This document shows, one piece after another, positions 25,461 through 34,091 of a DNA stretch of 64,000 nucleotides; within the stretch, counting starts at the first letter, position 1, and every line of letters begins with the position of its first letter. Source of the DNA: DASXMR01 sp036495525 (GTDB lineage Bacteria > Actinomycetota > Actinomycetes > Streptosporangiales > Streptosporangiaceae); contig DASXMR010000139.1 in the NCBI GenBank assembly GCA_036495525.1, positions 1-64,000 on the forward strand. Direction: 5' to 3'. The notes beneath the pieces are model-generated. The model was not told the DNA's origin, made no database searches, and saw nothing but the letters and a program-made list of their open reading frames with translations. The translations under genes were made by a program, and so were the position numbers.

Positions 25461-26267
25461 GTGGCCAGGACGGGCGCCAGGGCCAGAGCCGGCGGGCGCG
25501 TGGCGTCTGCGACGAGGGCCGCGCTGATTGACGGCGCGATCAGCGCGCTGCGCGAGGAAGGCTACGCCGGCGCGAGCGCGCGCGAGATCGCCCGCCGGGC
25601 CGGCTGCAACCAGTCGCTGCTCTTCTATCACTTCGGCTCGGTGACGGCGCTGCTGCTCGCGGCGCTTGACGAGGTCAGCGCGGCGCGCCGGGAGCGTTAC
25701 GACGCGGCCGTGCAGCAGGCAGGCAGCCTGCGCGAGCTGACCAGCGCCGCCCGGCTGGTATTCGAGGAAGACCTGGACCGCGGGTACGTGACCGTGCTGG
25801 TGCAGCTGATCGCCGGGGCGCAGTCGACCCCAGGGCTGGCGGAGCAGATCGCGGCGCGGCTGCTGCCGTGGCGAGAATTCGCTGGCGAGGCGGTCGCGGG
25901 GGCGCTGCCTGGCCCGCTGACCAGGCTGCTGCCGGACGGCGAGATCGCGCACGCCATCGTCGCGCTCTACCTGGGTCTTGAGCTGCTCACTGAGCTGGAT
26001 GGCGACCGGGCGGCGGCGCTGGCGCTGTTCGACCGGGCCGACACGCTGGCGGGCGTTCTCGGCATGCTCGGGTCGCGATCGCGGTCAAGCCGGGCGGGGC
26101 GGCCACGACGCGGGGGGACGGCTGAGCGCGCCCAACCCCTCACCAGCGGGGAAGGGCCTGGCGACCAGGAACCGACCGGTCGCAAGCCGGCGGAGCGCCA
26201 GGAGGCGCCGGGCCGCAGCGAACCGGCTGGCCGCGAGGAACGGCCCGGCCGAAAGGAGAAGGCATGA
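25461..26267 (+). CDS. TetR-family transcriptional regulator
   Basis: 268 residues. The N-terminal HTH is clear: AALIDGAISALREEGYAG, SAREIARRAGCNQSLLFYHF, then GSVTALLLAALDEV. A TetR ligand domain follows to about residue 205. The last 60 residues are a charged, disordered tail (Arg/Glu/Gly/Pro) not needed by the family. GTG start with GAGGAG upstream. Its stop overlaps the next start (ATGA), so it is coupled to the NAD(P)-binding protein, which may be under its own control. Confidence 0.92.
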   Translation: MARTGARARAGGRVASATRAALIDGAISALREEGYAGASAREIARRAGCNQSLLFYHFGSVTALLLAALDEVSAARRERYDAAVQQAGSLRELTSAARLVFEEDLDRGYVTVLVQLIAGAQSTPGLAEQIAARLLPWREFAGEAVAGALPGPLTRLLPDGEIAHAIVALYLGLELLTELDGDRAAALALFDRADTLAGVLGMLGSRSRSSRAGRPRRGGTAERAQPLTSGEGPGDQEPTGRKPAERQEAPGRSEPAGREERPGRKEKA

Positions 26268-27220
26268 CCACCAGCAGGCAGGCTACGGCTGCTGCCAGGG
26301 AGCGGCAGCCGGACGGCGGCTTCGACGTCGTGACCGGCGCCTTCAGCTATTCGGGCGCGGCGATCGCGCGCGAGCTGCAGGCGGCCGGACGCCGGGTCCG
26401 CACCATCACCGGCCATCCTGGCCGGGCTCCGCGCGACGGCGCAATCGAGGTCCGGCCGCTGGACTTCGCCGACCCGGCTGGGCTCGCGGAGTCGATGCAG
26501 GGCGCGGCGACGCTCTACAACACCTACTGGATCCGGTTCGCCCGCGGGCAGCTGAGCCATGAGGTGGCCGCGGCCAACTGCCGTACCCTCTTCGAGGCCG
26601 CCCAGCAGGCCGGGGTGCGGCGGATCGTGCACGTGTCCATCACGCACCCGAGCACCGACTCGCCCTACCCGTACTTCCGCGGCAAGGCGCTGGCCGAGCA
26701 GGCGCTGGCCGACTGCGGCGTGCCTTATACCGTGCTGCGGCCGGCGATCCTGTTCGGCGGCGACGGCGTGCTGCTGAACAACATCGCCTGGCTGCTGCGC
26801 CGGCTGCCGGTGTTCGCCGTCGGCGGCACCGGCAGCTACCGGATCCGGCCAGTCCACATCGACGACCTGGCCCGGCTGTGCCTGCGGGCCGCAGCCGCGG
26901 CCGGGACCGAGGTCATCGACGCGGTCGGTCCCGAGCGGCCTGCCTTCCGTGAGCTGGTGCTGCAGATCAGGGCGGCGACCGGCAGCCGGGCCGCGGTGAT
27001 CCGGGTGCCAGGACCGCTGCTGCCGCCGTTGTCGGCCGGACTCGGCCTGGCCCTGCGGGACCGGCTGCTCACCAGCGAGGAGTATCTCGCGATGGCTGAG
27101 GGCCTGGCCGACACCGATGGCCCGGCCACCGGCAGCATCGCGCTCAGTTCCTGGCTCAACGAGCATGGCGAGCAGCTTGGCCGCCACTACGCCAATGAGC
27201 TGACCCGCCACTTCCGCTAA
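26264..27220 (+). CDS. NAD(P)-binding atypical SDR (NmrA-like)
   Basis: 318 residues with a Rossmann start DVVTGAFSYSGAAIARELQA (about 20-39). This has the GxxxxxG spacing of atypical SDRs such as NmrA/HSCARG or complex I assembly-type proteins. AAQQAGVRRIVHVSITHPS and VPYTVLRPAILFG are also typical. The catalytic YxxxK is absent, so it may sense NADPH or act as a reductase of unknown type. Coupled to the upstream TetR gene by a 4-bp overlap. A terminator hairpin follows at 27253. Confidence 0.85.
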   Translation: MTTSRQATAAARERQPDGGFDVVTGAFSYSGAAIARELQAAGRRVRTITGHPGRAPRDGAIEVRPLDFADPAGLAESMQGAATLYNTYWIRFARGQLSHEVAAANCRTLFEAAQQAGVRRIVHVSITHPSTDSPYPYFRGKALAEQALADCGVPYTVLRPAILFGGDGVLLNNIAWLLRRLPVFAVGGTGSYRIRPVHIDDLARLCLRAAAAAGTEVIDAVGPERPAFRELVLQIRAATGSRAAVIRVPGPLLPPLSAGLGLALRDRLLTSEEYLAMAEGLADTDGPATGSIALSSWLNEHGEQLGRHYANELTRHFR

Positions 27221-27252
27221 CCCGGCCGGTCGCGGCACTTCCGCTGACCCGC

Positions 27253-27284
27253 TGGTCGCCTGTCCCGGGCGTAGCAGGCGACCA
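27253..27284 (+). terminator. Terminator after NmrA-like gene
   Basis: 10-bp perfect stem TGGTCGCCTG / CAGGCGACCA with a 12-nt loop, 33 bp past the stop. The following 190 bp to the glycosylase gene contain nothing I recognise. Confidence 0.6.
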
Positions 27285-27476
27285 TGATCCGGAAGGAATT
27301 TCGCTGCCAGGACGACAATTTTCCTTCGCGATCACGCCTGGCGGCCAATGCGCGGGCGGGAGGCGCGGCTGCCGGGCGCTGACTGGCCCGCTCTGCCATG
27401 ATGAGGCGGCGGCTGCCGGTGCCCTGGGTGGCCCAGCTGCGTCGACGCGGGCCGGCCGGAGCGGAGGTGCGCCAGC

Positions 27477-28436
27477 TTGAGCACGGTGACCGAGCCGGCC
27501 GACGGACTGGCCCGGCGCTGGCTGGCGCCGTTCCCGCTGGATCTGGGCAGCACGCTGGGGGTGCACCGCCGCGGTCGCGGCGACCCTGCGTTCCGGGCCG
27601 ACGAGTCCGGCGCGATCTGGCGCACCTCGCTCACCCCGGCCGGGCCGGGAACGCTCCGGCTGACCGCCCGTCCTGCTGCCGCGGCCGGCCACGCCGGGGG
27701 AACCACCGAGGTAGCCGGGACGGCCTGGGGACCGGGCGCCGACTGGCTGCTGGCCGAGCTGCCGGCCATGCTGGGCGAGCTTGACCGGCCGGAGGACTTC
27801 CGGCCCGCGCACCCGCTGCTGCGCGAGCTGGCGGTGCGATACCGCCGCTGGCGGATCGGCCGGTCAAGCCGGGTGCTGGAGGCGCTGGTGCCCGCCGTGC
27901 TGGAGCAGAAGGTCGTCGGGATAGAGGCACGGCGTGCCTGGCGGCTGCTGCTGACCAGGTTCGGCGAGCCCGCGCCGGGTCCCGCTCCGGCCGGCCTGCG
28001 GGTGTTCCCGGCAGCTGAGGTCTGGGCTGGGCTGCCGTCCTGGGAGTGGCACAGAGCGGGGGTGGAATCGGTGCGGGCGCGCACCATCGCCGCGGCCGCC
28101 GCCGTCGCCGGCCGGCTGGAGGAGATCACCGCGATGTCGTCCGCGCAGGCTGACGCCCGGCTGCGGTCCCTGCCGGGGATCGGGCCGTGGACCTCGGCCG
28201 AGACGCGGCAGCGCGCCTGCGGGGACGCGGACGCGGTGTCGGTCGGCGACTATCACCTGCCGTCGTTCGCGGGCTGGGCGCTGGCCGGCCGCATCACCGA
28301 CGACGCGGGCATGCTCGAGTTGCTCGCGCCCTACCGGGGGCACCGCTACCGGGTCACCCGGCTGATCGAGATGAGCGGTGTCGCCCCGCCCCGGCGCGGG
28401 CCCCGGCTGGCGGCCAGGGATTATCGCGCTCTCTGA
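27477..28436 (+). CDS. AlkA-like HhH-GPD DNA glycosylase
   Basis: Base-excision repair glycosylase, 319 residues. The HhH-GPD core is LPGIGPWTSAETRQRACGDA (about residues 227-246), followed by VSVGDYHLPSF, which carries the catalytic aspartate. Further upstream LEALVPAVLEQKVVGIEARR fits the AlkA/3-methyladenine glycosylase II family. Start is TTG 27477, 9 nt after GGAGG; a later start is possible. No adaptive-response regulator (Ada) is beside it. Alkylated purines are the likely substrate, but this is by family only. Confidence 0.87.
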   Translation: MSTVTEPADGLARRWLAPFPLDLGSTLGVHRRGRGDPAFRADESGAIWRTSLTPAGPGTLRLTARPAAAAGHAGGTTEVAGTAWGPGADWLLAELPAMLGELDRPEDFRPAHPLLRELAVRYRRWRIGRSSRVLEALVPAVLEQKVVGIEARRAWRLLLTRFGEPAPGPAPAGLRVFPAAEVWAGLPSWEWHRAGVESVRARTIAAAAAVAGRLEEITAMSSAQADARLRSLPGIGPWTSAETRQRACGDADAVSVGDYHLPSFAGWALAGRITDDAGMLELLAPYRGHRYRVTRLIEMSGVAPPRRGPRLAARDYRAL

Positions 28437-28492
28437 GCACCCGAACGGAGTCCGGTAGCGGCAGGGATGACCGGGCGGACGGGCGCTGCGAC

Positions 28493-28523
28493 GGCCGGGC
28501 TGCTACGTCGGGTCAGCCCGGCC
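28493..28523. terminator. Terminator between convergent genes
   Basis: 9-bp perfect stem GGCCGGGCT / AGCCCGGCC with a 13-nt loop, between the ends of the glycosylase and the phosphoesterase genes. Confidence 0.55.
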
Positions 28524-28540
28524 GCCGCGCGCCCCGCGTG

Positions 28541-30826
28541 TCAGCCGGTGAAGTGCAGGATCAGCGTGCGCATCCCGCCCTTCCCGTCGAAGGTGCCGAC
28601 GGCCCAGATGTTGCTGGCGCTGAAGGCGACGAGGCCGTCCAGGATGGTGTTTCCGTTCGCCGCCCCAGGGTTCGGGCTCGGGACCGCCTTCCAGCCGCCA
28701 GCAGCCGACCCGTGCTCGATCAGCGAGGCCGCACTGCCGGTCGACGGCGGAACGCTGTCGCCGGCCGCCCAGGCGTCCCGGCCGCCGTCGACCGGGGCGA
28801 CCGCCTGCAGGTAGTTGTCCTGCGGAGTCGGGTTCGACGGGTCAAGCTGGCGGAGGCGACCGCTGCTGGCCGGGCCCTCGACCAGCGTGCTGAATCCCGA
28901 GTGCCCCGCCCTGTCGTTCCCGGCCAGCCACGGACCCCTGGCCGAGACGGCGATCGACGCCGGGTAGGCGTCGGCTACCGAGCCGCCCGGCGTGCGGACG
29001 GCCGGGCTGGGCGACACGGCCCACGTCCCGCGGACCAGGTGGAGGACGACCTGGCGGTCCGATCTGGGCCCGGAGAGCTGACCGGCTGCCCAGACGTCCC
29101 GGCCGCCAGACGAGGTCACCGATGTCAGGATGCCGTCGGGTACCGCCAGGCCCCGGACGTGCCGCACAGTCCAGCGGACGCCGTTCCAGTGCTCGATCAG
29201 CGGATGGAAGAACCCGTCGTGCCCGCTGTAGGTGCCGACCGCCCAGACGTCCCGGTCGCTGACGGCCGTGACGCTGGACAGCATGTCCTCGGCCGAACCA
29301 GGGTCGGCACCCGGCACGATCGCCCACCGGTGCCCGTTCCAGTGCATGGTCAGCGCCCGCCCGGTGTGGCCGGACGCCTGAGTGAAGATGCCGGTCGCCC
29401 ACGCAGTTCCGTCGGGCAGCGCGGCCACGCCGTAGAGCGAGTTGGCCTCCGCGCCGACGTCCGGTGTCCTGACTCGCGCCCACCTGGCGCCGTTGTAGTG
29501 CAGCGCCAGCGTCCTGACAATGGTCGCGTTCGCGTCGGGCAGCAGCGAGCCGACTGCCCAGATGTCGGACGGCGAGCGTCCAGCCACCGAAGCGAGGTCA
29601 TTGTCGTTGCTGCCGGTGTTGGGACTTCGAACCTGCTGCCATTTCGATGCCGCTGCGCTAGCCGCCGGGTGCGGGGCAGCGCGGGCGGGCGCCTTGGAGA
29701 TGACGGGACCTGCCGTCGCAGACGTGCCGTGAAAGCCGGCCTGTCCGTCCGACTTTCCGCCGAAGAGCCTGGTCATCGGCAGTACGTGCCTGGTGTCGCA
29801 GGTGAATTGCAGGCAGCTGAGCCCGAACGCGTGCTGGATGGTCGACAGCAGCGAGTAGTGGTTGAACGGCGTCCGGTCGGTCAGGTGTCGCGGTCCGTGG
29901 CTGGTCACCACGATCGTGAAGACACGCCCGGTGCCCGGCTTCGCGTCACAGCAGCCTGCGCTGGTCGTTCCCTCGGTCCAGGTCACGACGATCGCGTTGT
30001 TGCCGTGCTGCCACTGCGGCCCGGACATGATCTCGTGGGTAACCTGCCGCAGGTAGCTGTCGCCGCCTGCGACCAGCTTGTTGTCGTTGGGCTGGCCGAG
30101 ATCATTCGAGCTGTCCTCGCACCAGGGCGGCCCGCCGTGCATGTTGGCGCACTCGTTCGTGTCGATGAAGCTGAAATTCGGCAGGCGGCCATTGTGCGCG
30201 TCGGCCGCGAGCTTCGAGGCCGGCACCATTTTCCGTGCCTCGGCCGGATTGTCAGCGACGCTCGACAGATCGGGGACGGGATTGAATTTCGCCTGGTTGT
30301 ACAGTGAGTCTGTCTCCTGGCAATTGGTTGGGTAGCAATTCCCCAGGTAACCAGCGTAGGGCATGTCCTGGACGTACTCTTTCCAGGACTTGTGCGCGGC
30401 GTCCAGCTGACTGAGCAGGCTGGGCTTGCTGATCTGCTGATCCCAGTACGGTACGTCGTCGCTGACCCCGAAGGAATTGCCGGCGAGCAGCGACATGATG
30501 CCTGCGGTATCGGGATCAGCGGTAGTGTCATAGTGGGTAGCGAGGCCGTATTTAGCGGCCAGCCGGTTAAAGGTCGGCGCGAACTTGTTGTGCGAAATCG
30601 CTGAATAGCCATGATCGGCGAACATGATTACCGCGATGTGACGATAACGTGGCACCTGACTGGCCGCGTGGCTGGCTGTGTGGCTGGACGCGGCGGCTGG
30701 CGCCGAGCCCGCAGCCTGGCTGGCTGCGGCGCTGGCGGCTACCGGCAGGGCTAGCCCCGCGAGCAGGCCAGCGGCGCTGACGACGATCGCCGCGGCCCTG
30801 GCCCGCCTGCTCTGCAAGAACGGCAT
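28541..30826 (-). CDS. Secreted phosphoesterase with C-terminal propeller-like repeats
   Basis: 761 residues. A signal peptide is clear (basic MPFLQSRRARAA, then a hydrophobic core ending VAASAAA). Residues about 60-370 are an alkaline-phosphatase-superfamily phosphoesterase of the phospholipase C/AcpA type (HIAVIMFADHGYSAI, LPNFSFIDTNECAN, NAIVVTWTEGTTSAGCC, FTIVVTSHGPRH, TPFNHYSLLSTIQHAFGL). The usual MFENHS metal loop reads MFADHG here, so a ligand may be altered. From about 395 on, seven DIWAVG-like repeats suggest a seven-bladed propeller. The start has AAAGGAGG. Probably an extracellular phosphatase or lipase; substrate unknown. Confidence 0.82.
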   Translation of the reverse strand: MPFLQSRRARAAAIVVSAAGLLAGLALPVAASAAASQAAGSAPAAASSHTASHAASQVPRYRHIAVIMFADHGYSAISHNKFAPTFNRLAAKYGLATHYDTTADPDTAGIMSLLAGNSFGVSDDVPYWDQQISKPSLLSQLDAAHKSWKEYVQDMPYAGYLGNCYPTNCQETDSLYNQAKFNPVPDLSSVADNPAEARKMVPASKLAADAHNGRLPNFSFIDTNECANMHGGPPWCEDSSNDLGQPNDNKLVAGGDSYLRQVTHEIMSGPQWQHGNNAIVVTWTEGTTSAGCCDAKPGTGRVFTIVVTSHGPRHLTDRTPFNHYSLLSTIQHAFGLSCLQFTCDTRHVLPMTRLFGGKSDGQAGFHGTSATAGPVISKAPARAAPHPAASAAASKWQQVRSPNTGSNDNDLASVAGRSPSDIWAVGSLLPDANATIVRTLALHYNGARWARVRTPDVGAEANSLYGVAALPDGTAWATGIFTQASGHTGRALTMHWNGHRWAIVPGADPGSAEDMLSSVTAVSDRDVWAVGTYSGHDGFFHPLIEHWNGVRWTVRHVRGLAVPDGILTSVTSSGGRDVWAAGQLSGPRSDRQVVLHLVRGTWAVSPSPAVRTPGGSVADAYPASIAVSARGPWLAGNDRAGHSGFSTLVEGPASSGRLRQLDPSNPTPQDNYLQAVAPVDGGRDAWAAGDSVPPSTGSAASLIEHGSAAGGWKAVPSPNPGAANGNTILDGLVAFSASNIWAVGTFDGKGGMRTLILHFTG

Positions 30827-31365
30827 GCGATGCCCTCCTTTTAGCTGTGCTCGTCAGCCCGGCTGTGCCCCCTGGGGGTTGATCCGGGTGACGAAAGTGG
30901 CTTGGCATGGCCGGCTGAGAACATCGCCGGCCGCGAACGGGTGCTAGAGCCGACCGGGGCTGAGCAGGCCTGAGCCAGCTGCCTGGTTACGGCGCAGCAA
31001 ACTAGCGCCGGGGACCGGGCAGACCAACTGGCCTAACCCGGCGAAACGCGCGGCGCAACGGAAGGCGGGTTAAGCGGACGACAGCTTGGTTGTCGGATGA
31101 CCGACCACAGCGGTACCCATTTCTCACGGCTCCCGGACACGAGCGAGCAGCGGGGAGTTGGCAGGCACGGACGACATGGGCACCATGGCCGCGACGTCCA
31201 TTCAATGACCGCGGCGCGGGTCACGGCAATATCAGCAAGCCGACTTCATGCGATGTTCACCGGCCTGACCCGGGTGATCCGCACTAGTGCGCACGGCCCC
31301 GACGCGGGCAGAGTGCCGGCACGGCACGCCGGGGGCCGGCGGCGGGGCAGCCTAGGGTGGGATCC
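30827..31365. other. Divergent intergenic, 539 bp
   Basis: Lies between the phosphoesterase and fbiC starts. No coding sequence is convincing. An imperfect inverted repeat TGGTTGTCGG...CCGACCA occurs at about 31087-31107. Promoters for both genes should be here, but no clear -35/-10 pair stands out. Confidence 0.5.
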
Positions 31366-34056
31366 ATGAGCTCCGAGCGAGGACAGACTCAGGCGCCGTC
31401 GGCGGCCGCCGGCACACGCGGGCCGGCCGGCGCCCCGTCGGCGAGCGCGATGCGCCGTGCCCTGGCCAGGGCCAGGGATGGCAAGAGCCTGGACGCGGGC
31501 GAGGCGACGACGCTGCTGCACGCGCGCGGCGAGCAGCTGGCCGAGCTGACCGGCTATGCGGCCAGGACGAGGGACGCGGGGCTGGCGGCTGCTGGCAGGG
31601 CCGGCGTCATTACCTACTCGAAGAAGGTGTTCATCCCGCTGACCCGGCTGTGCCGTGACCGCTGCGCCTACTGCACGTTCGTCACCGTGCCTGGCCGGCT
31701 GGACAGCCCGTACCTGTCCCCTGACCAGGTGCTCGACATCGCCCGGCAGGGCGCCGCGCTGGGCTGCAAGGAAGCCCTGTTCACCCTCGGGGACCGGCCG
31801 GAGGCACGCTGGCGGCAGGCGAGGGAGTGGCTGGACGCGCACGGCTACGACGACACGCTGTCCTACGTGCGGGCGATGGCGGTCCGGGTGCTGGAGGAGA
31901 CCGGGCTGCTGCCGCACCTCAACCCCGGCGTGCTGAGCTGGCAGGACTTCCAGCGGCTGAAGCCGGTCGCGCCGTCGATGGGCATGATGCTCGAGACCAC
32001 CGCGGCCAGGCTGTTCACCGAGCGCGGCGGGCCGCACTTCGGCAGCCCGGACAAGGACCCTGCGGTCCGGCTGCGGGTGCTGGAGGACGCCGGCCGCAGC
32101 GCCGTGCCGTTCACCACCGGCATCCTGATCGGCATCGGCGAGACAGCGGCCGAGCGGGCCGACTCGGTCTTCGCCATCCGCCAGGTGGCCCGTGAGTACC
32201 GCGGCGTCCAGGAAGTCATCGTGCAGAACTTCCGCGCTAAGCCCGACACCAGGATGCGCGGCGTCCCCGACGCGGAGCTGGAAGACCTGGCGGCAACGAT
32301 CGCCGTCACCCGGCTGGTGCTCGGCCCGTCGGCGCGGATCCAGGCGCCGCCGAACCTCATCGCCGAGCAGTACCGGCTGATCCTGGAGGCCGGCATCGAC
32401 GACTGGGGCGGGGTGTCGCCGCTGACTCCCGACCACGTCAACCCCGAGCGGCCCTGGCCCGAGCTGGACGAGCTGGCCGCCCGCACCGCCGCGGCCGGCT
32501 TCGAGCTGCGCGAGCGGCTGACCATCTACCCCGGCTACCAGCGCGAGCCGTGGCTCGACCCGCGGCTGGCGGCGCACGTCACCGCGCTGGCGGACCCGGC
32601 GACCGGGCTGGCCAGGCACGGCGCGATGCCGCGCGGGCTGCCCTGGCAGGAGCCCGACGGCGGCTGGGGGGATTCGAGCGGCCGCACCGACCTGCACGTG
32701 ACGATCGACACCGAGGGGCGCAGCAGCGACCGCAGGGACGATTTCGCCGAGGTCTACGGCGACTGGGCCGAGATCGGCGCCCGGATCAGCCCGGCGGCGG
32801 TGCCGGCCGGTGCAGGGGCGCAGGAAGCGGCCGGGACGCAGGCGGCCGGGACCAGGGCGCCGCAGCGGCTGCGCGCCGACGTGCTCGCGGCGCTGCGCAG
32901 CGCGGAGCGCGACCCCGCCCGCCTCAGTGACGCCGAGGCGCTCGCGCTGCTCGACGCCGACGGCCAGGAGCTCGACGCCCTGACCGCGCTGGCCGACGAC
33001 CTGCGCAGGCAGGCAGCGGGCGAGGACGTCACGTTCGTGGTGACCCGCAACATCAACTTCACCAACGTCTGCTATACCGGCTGCCGGTTCTGCGCGTTCG
33101 CGCAGCGGCGCACCGACGCGGACGCCTACACCCTGTCCCTCGAGCAGGTGGGGGAGCGGGCCGAGCAGGCCTGGCAGGCGGGGGCTACCGAGGTGTGCAT
33201 GCAGGGCGGCATCCACCCCGACCTGCCAGGCACCGCCTACTTCGACCTCGCGGCCGAGGTGAAGCGGCGCTGCCCGGAGCTGCACGTGCACGCGTTCTCG
33301 CCGATGGAGGTCATGAACGGGTCGGCCAGGACCGGCCTGAGCGTGCGCGACTGGCTGCACCGGGCGCGGGAAGCCGGTCTCGGCTCGCTGCCGGGCACCG
33401 CGGCAGAGATCCTCGACGACGACGTCCGCTGGGTGCTCACCAAGGGCAAGCTGCCAGCAGCGGCGTGGATCGACGTGATCACCACGGCGCACGAGCTGGG
33501 CATCAGGACGTCAGCCACGATGATGTACGGGCACGTGGACACCCCGGCGCACTGGGTCGGGCACCTTCGGGTGATCCGCGGCATCCAGGAGCGCACCGGC
33601 GGGTTCACGGAGTTCGTGCTGCTGCCGTTCGTGCACGCCAGCTCGCCGATCTACCTCGCGGGCCTGGCCAGGCCTGGGCCGACCAGGCGGGAGAACCGGG
33701 CCGTGCACGCGGTGTCCCGGCTGCTGCTGCACGGCGCGATCGGCAATATCCAGTGCTCGTGGGTGAAGCTGCCCGACGACCTGTGCCGCGAGGTGCTGGC
33801 CGGCGGCGTCAACGACCTCGGCGGCACGCTGATGGAGGAGACGATCAGCCGGATGGCCGGCTCGCAGAACGGCTCGTTCAAGACGATCAGCGAGCTTTCG
33901 GCGCTGGTCGCGCCCACCGGCAGGCAGCTCAGGCAGCGTACGACGCTGTACGAAGAGCCTTCAGCAGAACGAATGGCCGCCGCGACTGCCAGCGACGGAG
34001 TGTGCGCCTCGGTTCGCGGGAAACTACGACAGCTGATCCCGATAGCCCAGTCTTAG
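31366..34056 (+). CDS. fbiC: FO synthase (7,8-didemethyl-8-hydroxy-5-deazariboflavin synthase)
   Basis: Fused CofG-CofH radical-SAM enzyme that makes the deazaflavin FO of coenzyme F420 from tyrosine and a ribityl-diaminouracil. Both [4Fe-4S] sites are seen: CRDRCAYCTF at about residue 95 and CYTGCRFCAF at about 568. About 896 residues, a little longer than the mycobacterial enzyme because of N-terminal and linker Ala/Gly stretches. ATG 31366 with AGGGTGGG ahead is preferred to GTG 31357. dprE1 starts only 35 bp downstream, so the two are probably co-transcribed. The other F420 genes lie 7 kb away. Confidence 0.95.
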   Translation: MSSERGQTQAPSAAAGTRGPAGAPSASAMRRALARARDGKSLDAGEATTLLHARGEQLAELTGYAARTRDAGLAAAGRAGVITYSKKVFIPLTRLCRDRCAYCTFVTVPGRLDSPYLSPDQVLDIARQGAALGCKEALFTLGDRPEARWRQAREWLDAHGYDDTLSYVRAMAVRVLEETGLLPHLNPGVLSWQDFQRLKPVAPSMGMMLETTAARLFTERGGPHFGSPDKDPAVRLRVLEDAGRSAVPFTTGILIGIGETAAERADSVFAIRQVAREYRGVQEVIVQNFRAKPDTRMRGVPDAELEDLAATIAVTRLVLGPSARIQAPPNLIAEQYRLILEAGIDDWGGVSPLTPDHVNPERPWPELDELAARTAAAGFELRERLTIYPGYQREPWLDPRLAAHVTALADPATGLARHGAMPRGLPWQEPDGGWGDSSGRTDLHVTIDTEGRSSDRRDDFAEVYGDWAEIGARISPAAVPAGAGAQEAAGTQAAGTRAPQRLRADVLAALRSAERDPARLSDAEALALLDADGQELDALTALADDLRRQAAGEDVTFVVTRNINFTNVCYTGCRFCAFAQRRTDADAYTLSLEQVGERAEQAWQAGATEVCMQGGIHPDLPGTAYFDLAAEVKRRCPELHVHAFSPMEVMNGSARTGLSVRDWLHRAREAGLGSLPGTAAEILDDDVRWVLTKGKLPAAAWIDVITTAHELGIRTSATMMYGHVDTPAHWVGHLRVIRGIQERTGGFTEFVLLPFVHASSPIYLAGLARPGPTRRENRAVHAVSRLLLHGAIGNIQCSWVKLPDDLCREVLAGGVNDLGGTLMEETISRMAGSQNGSFKTISELSALVAPTGRQLRQRTTLYEEPSAERMAAATASDGVCASVRGKLRQLIPIAQS

Positions 34057-34091
34057 CAAAGCTGGCCTGAGTTCTTGGGGGGAACGCAGCC

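Noticed and set aside
28187..30307. 706-codon frame opposite the phosphoesterase and over the end of the DNA glycosylase
   Set aside because: Crosses two well-supported genes and has no domain; high-GC artefact.
31246..33492. 748-codon frame opposite fbiC
   Set aside because: FbiC radical-SAM motifs are on the other strand; this translation has no recognisable domain.
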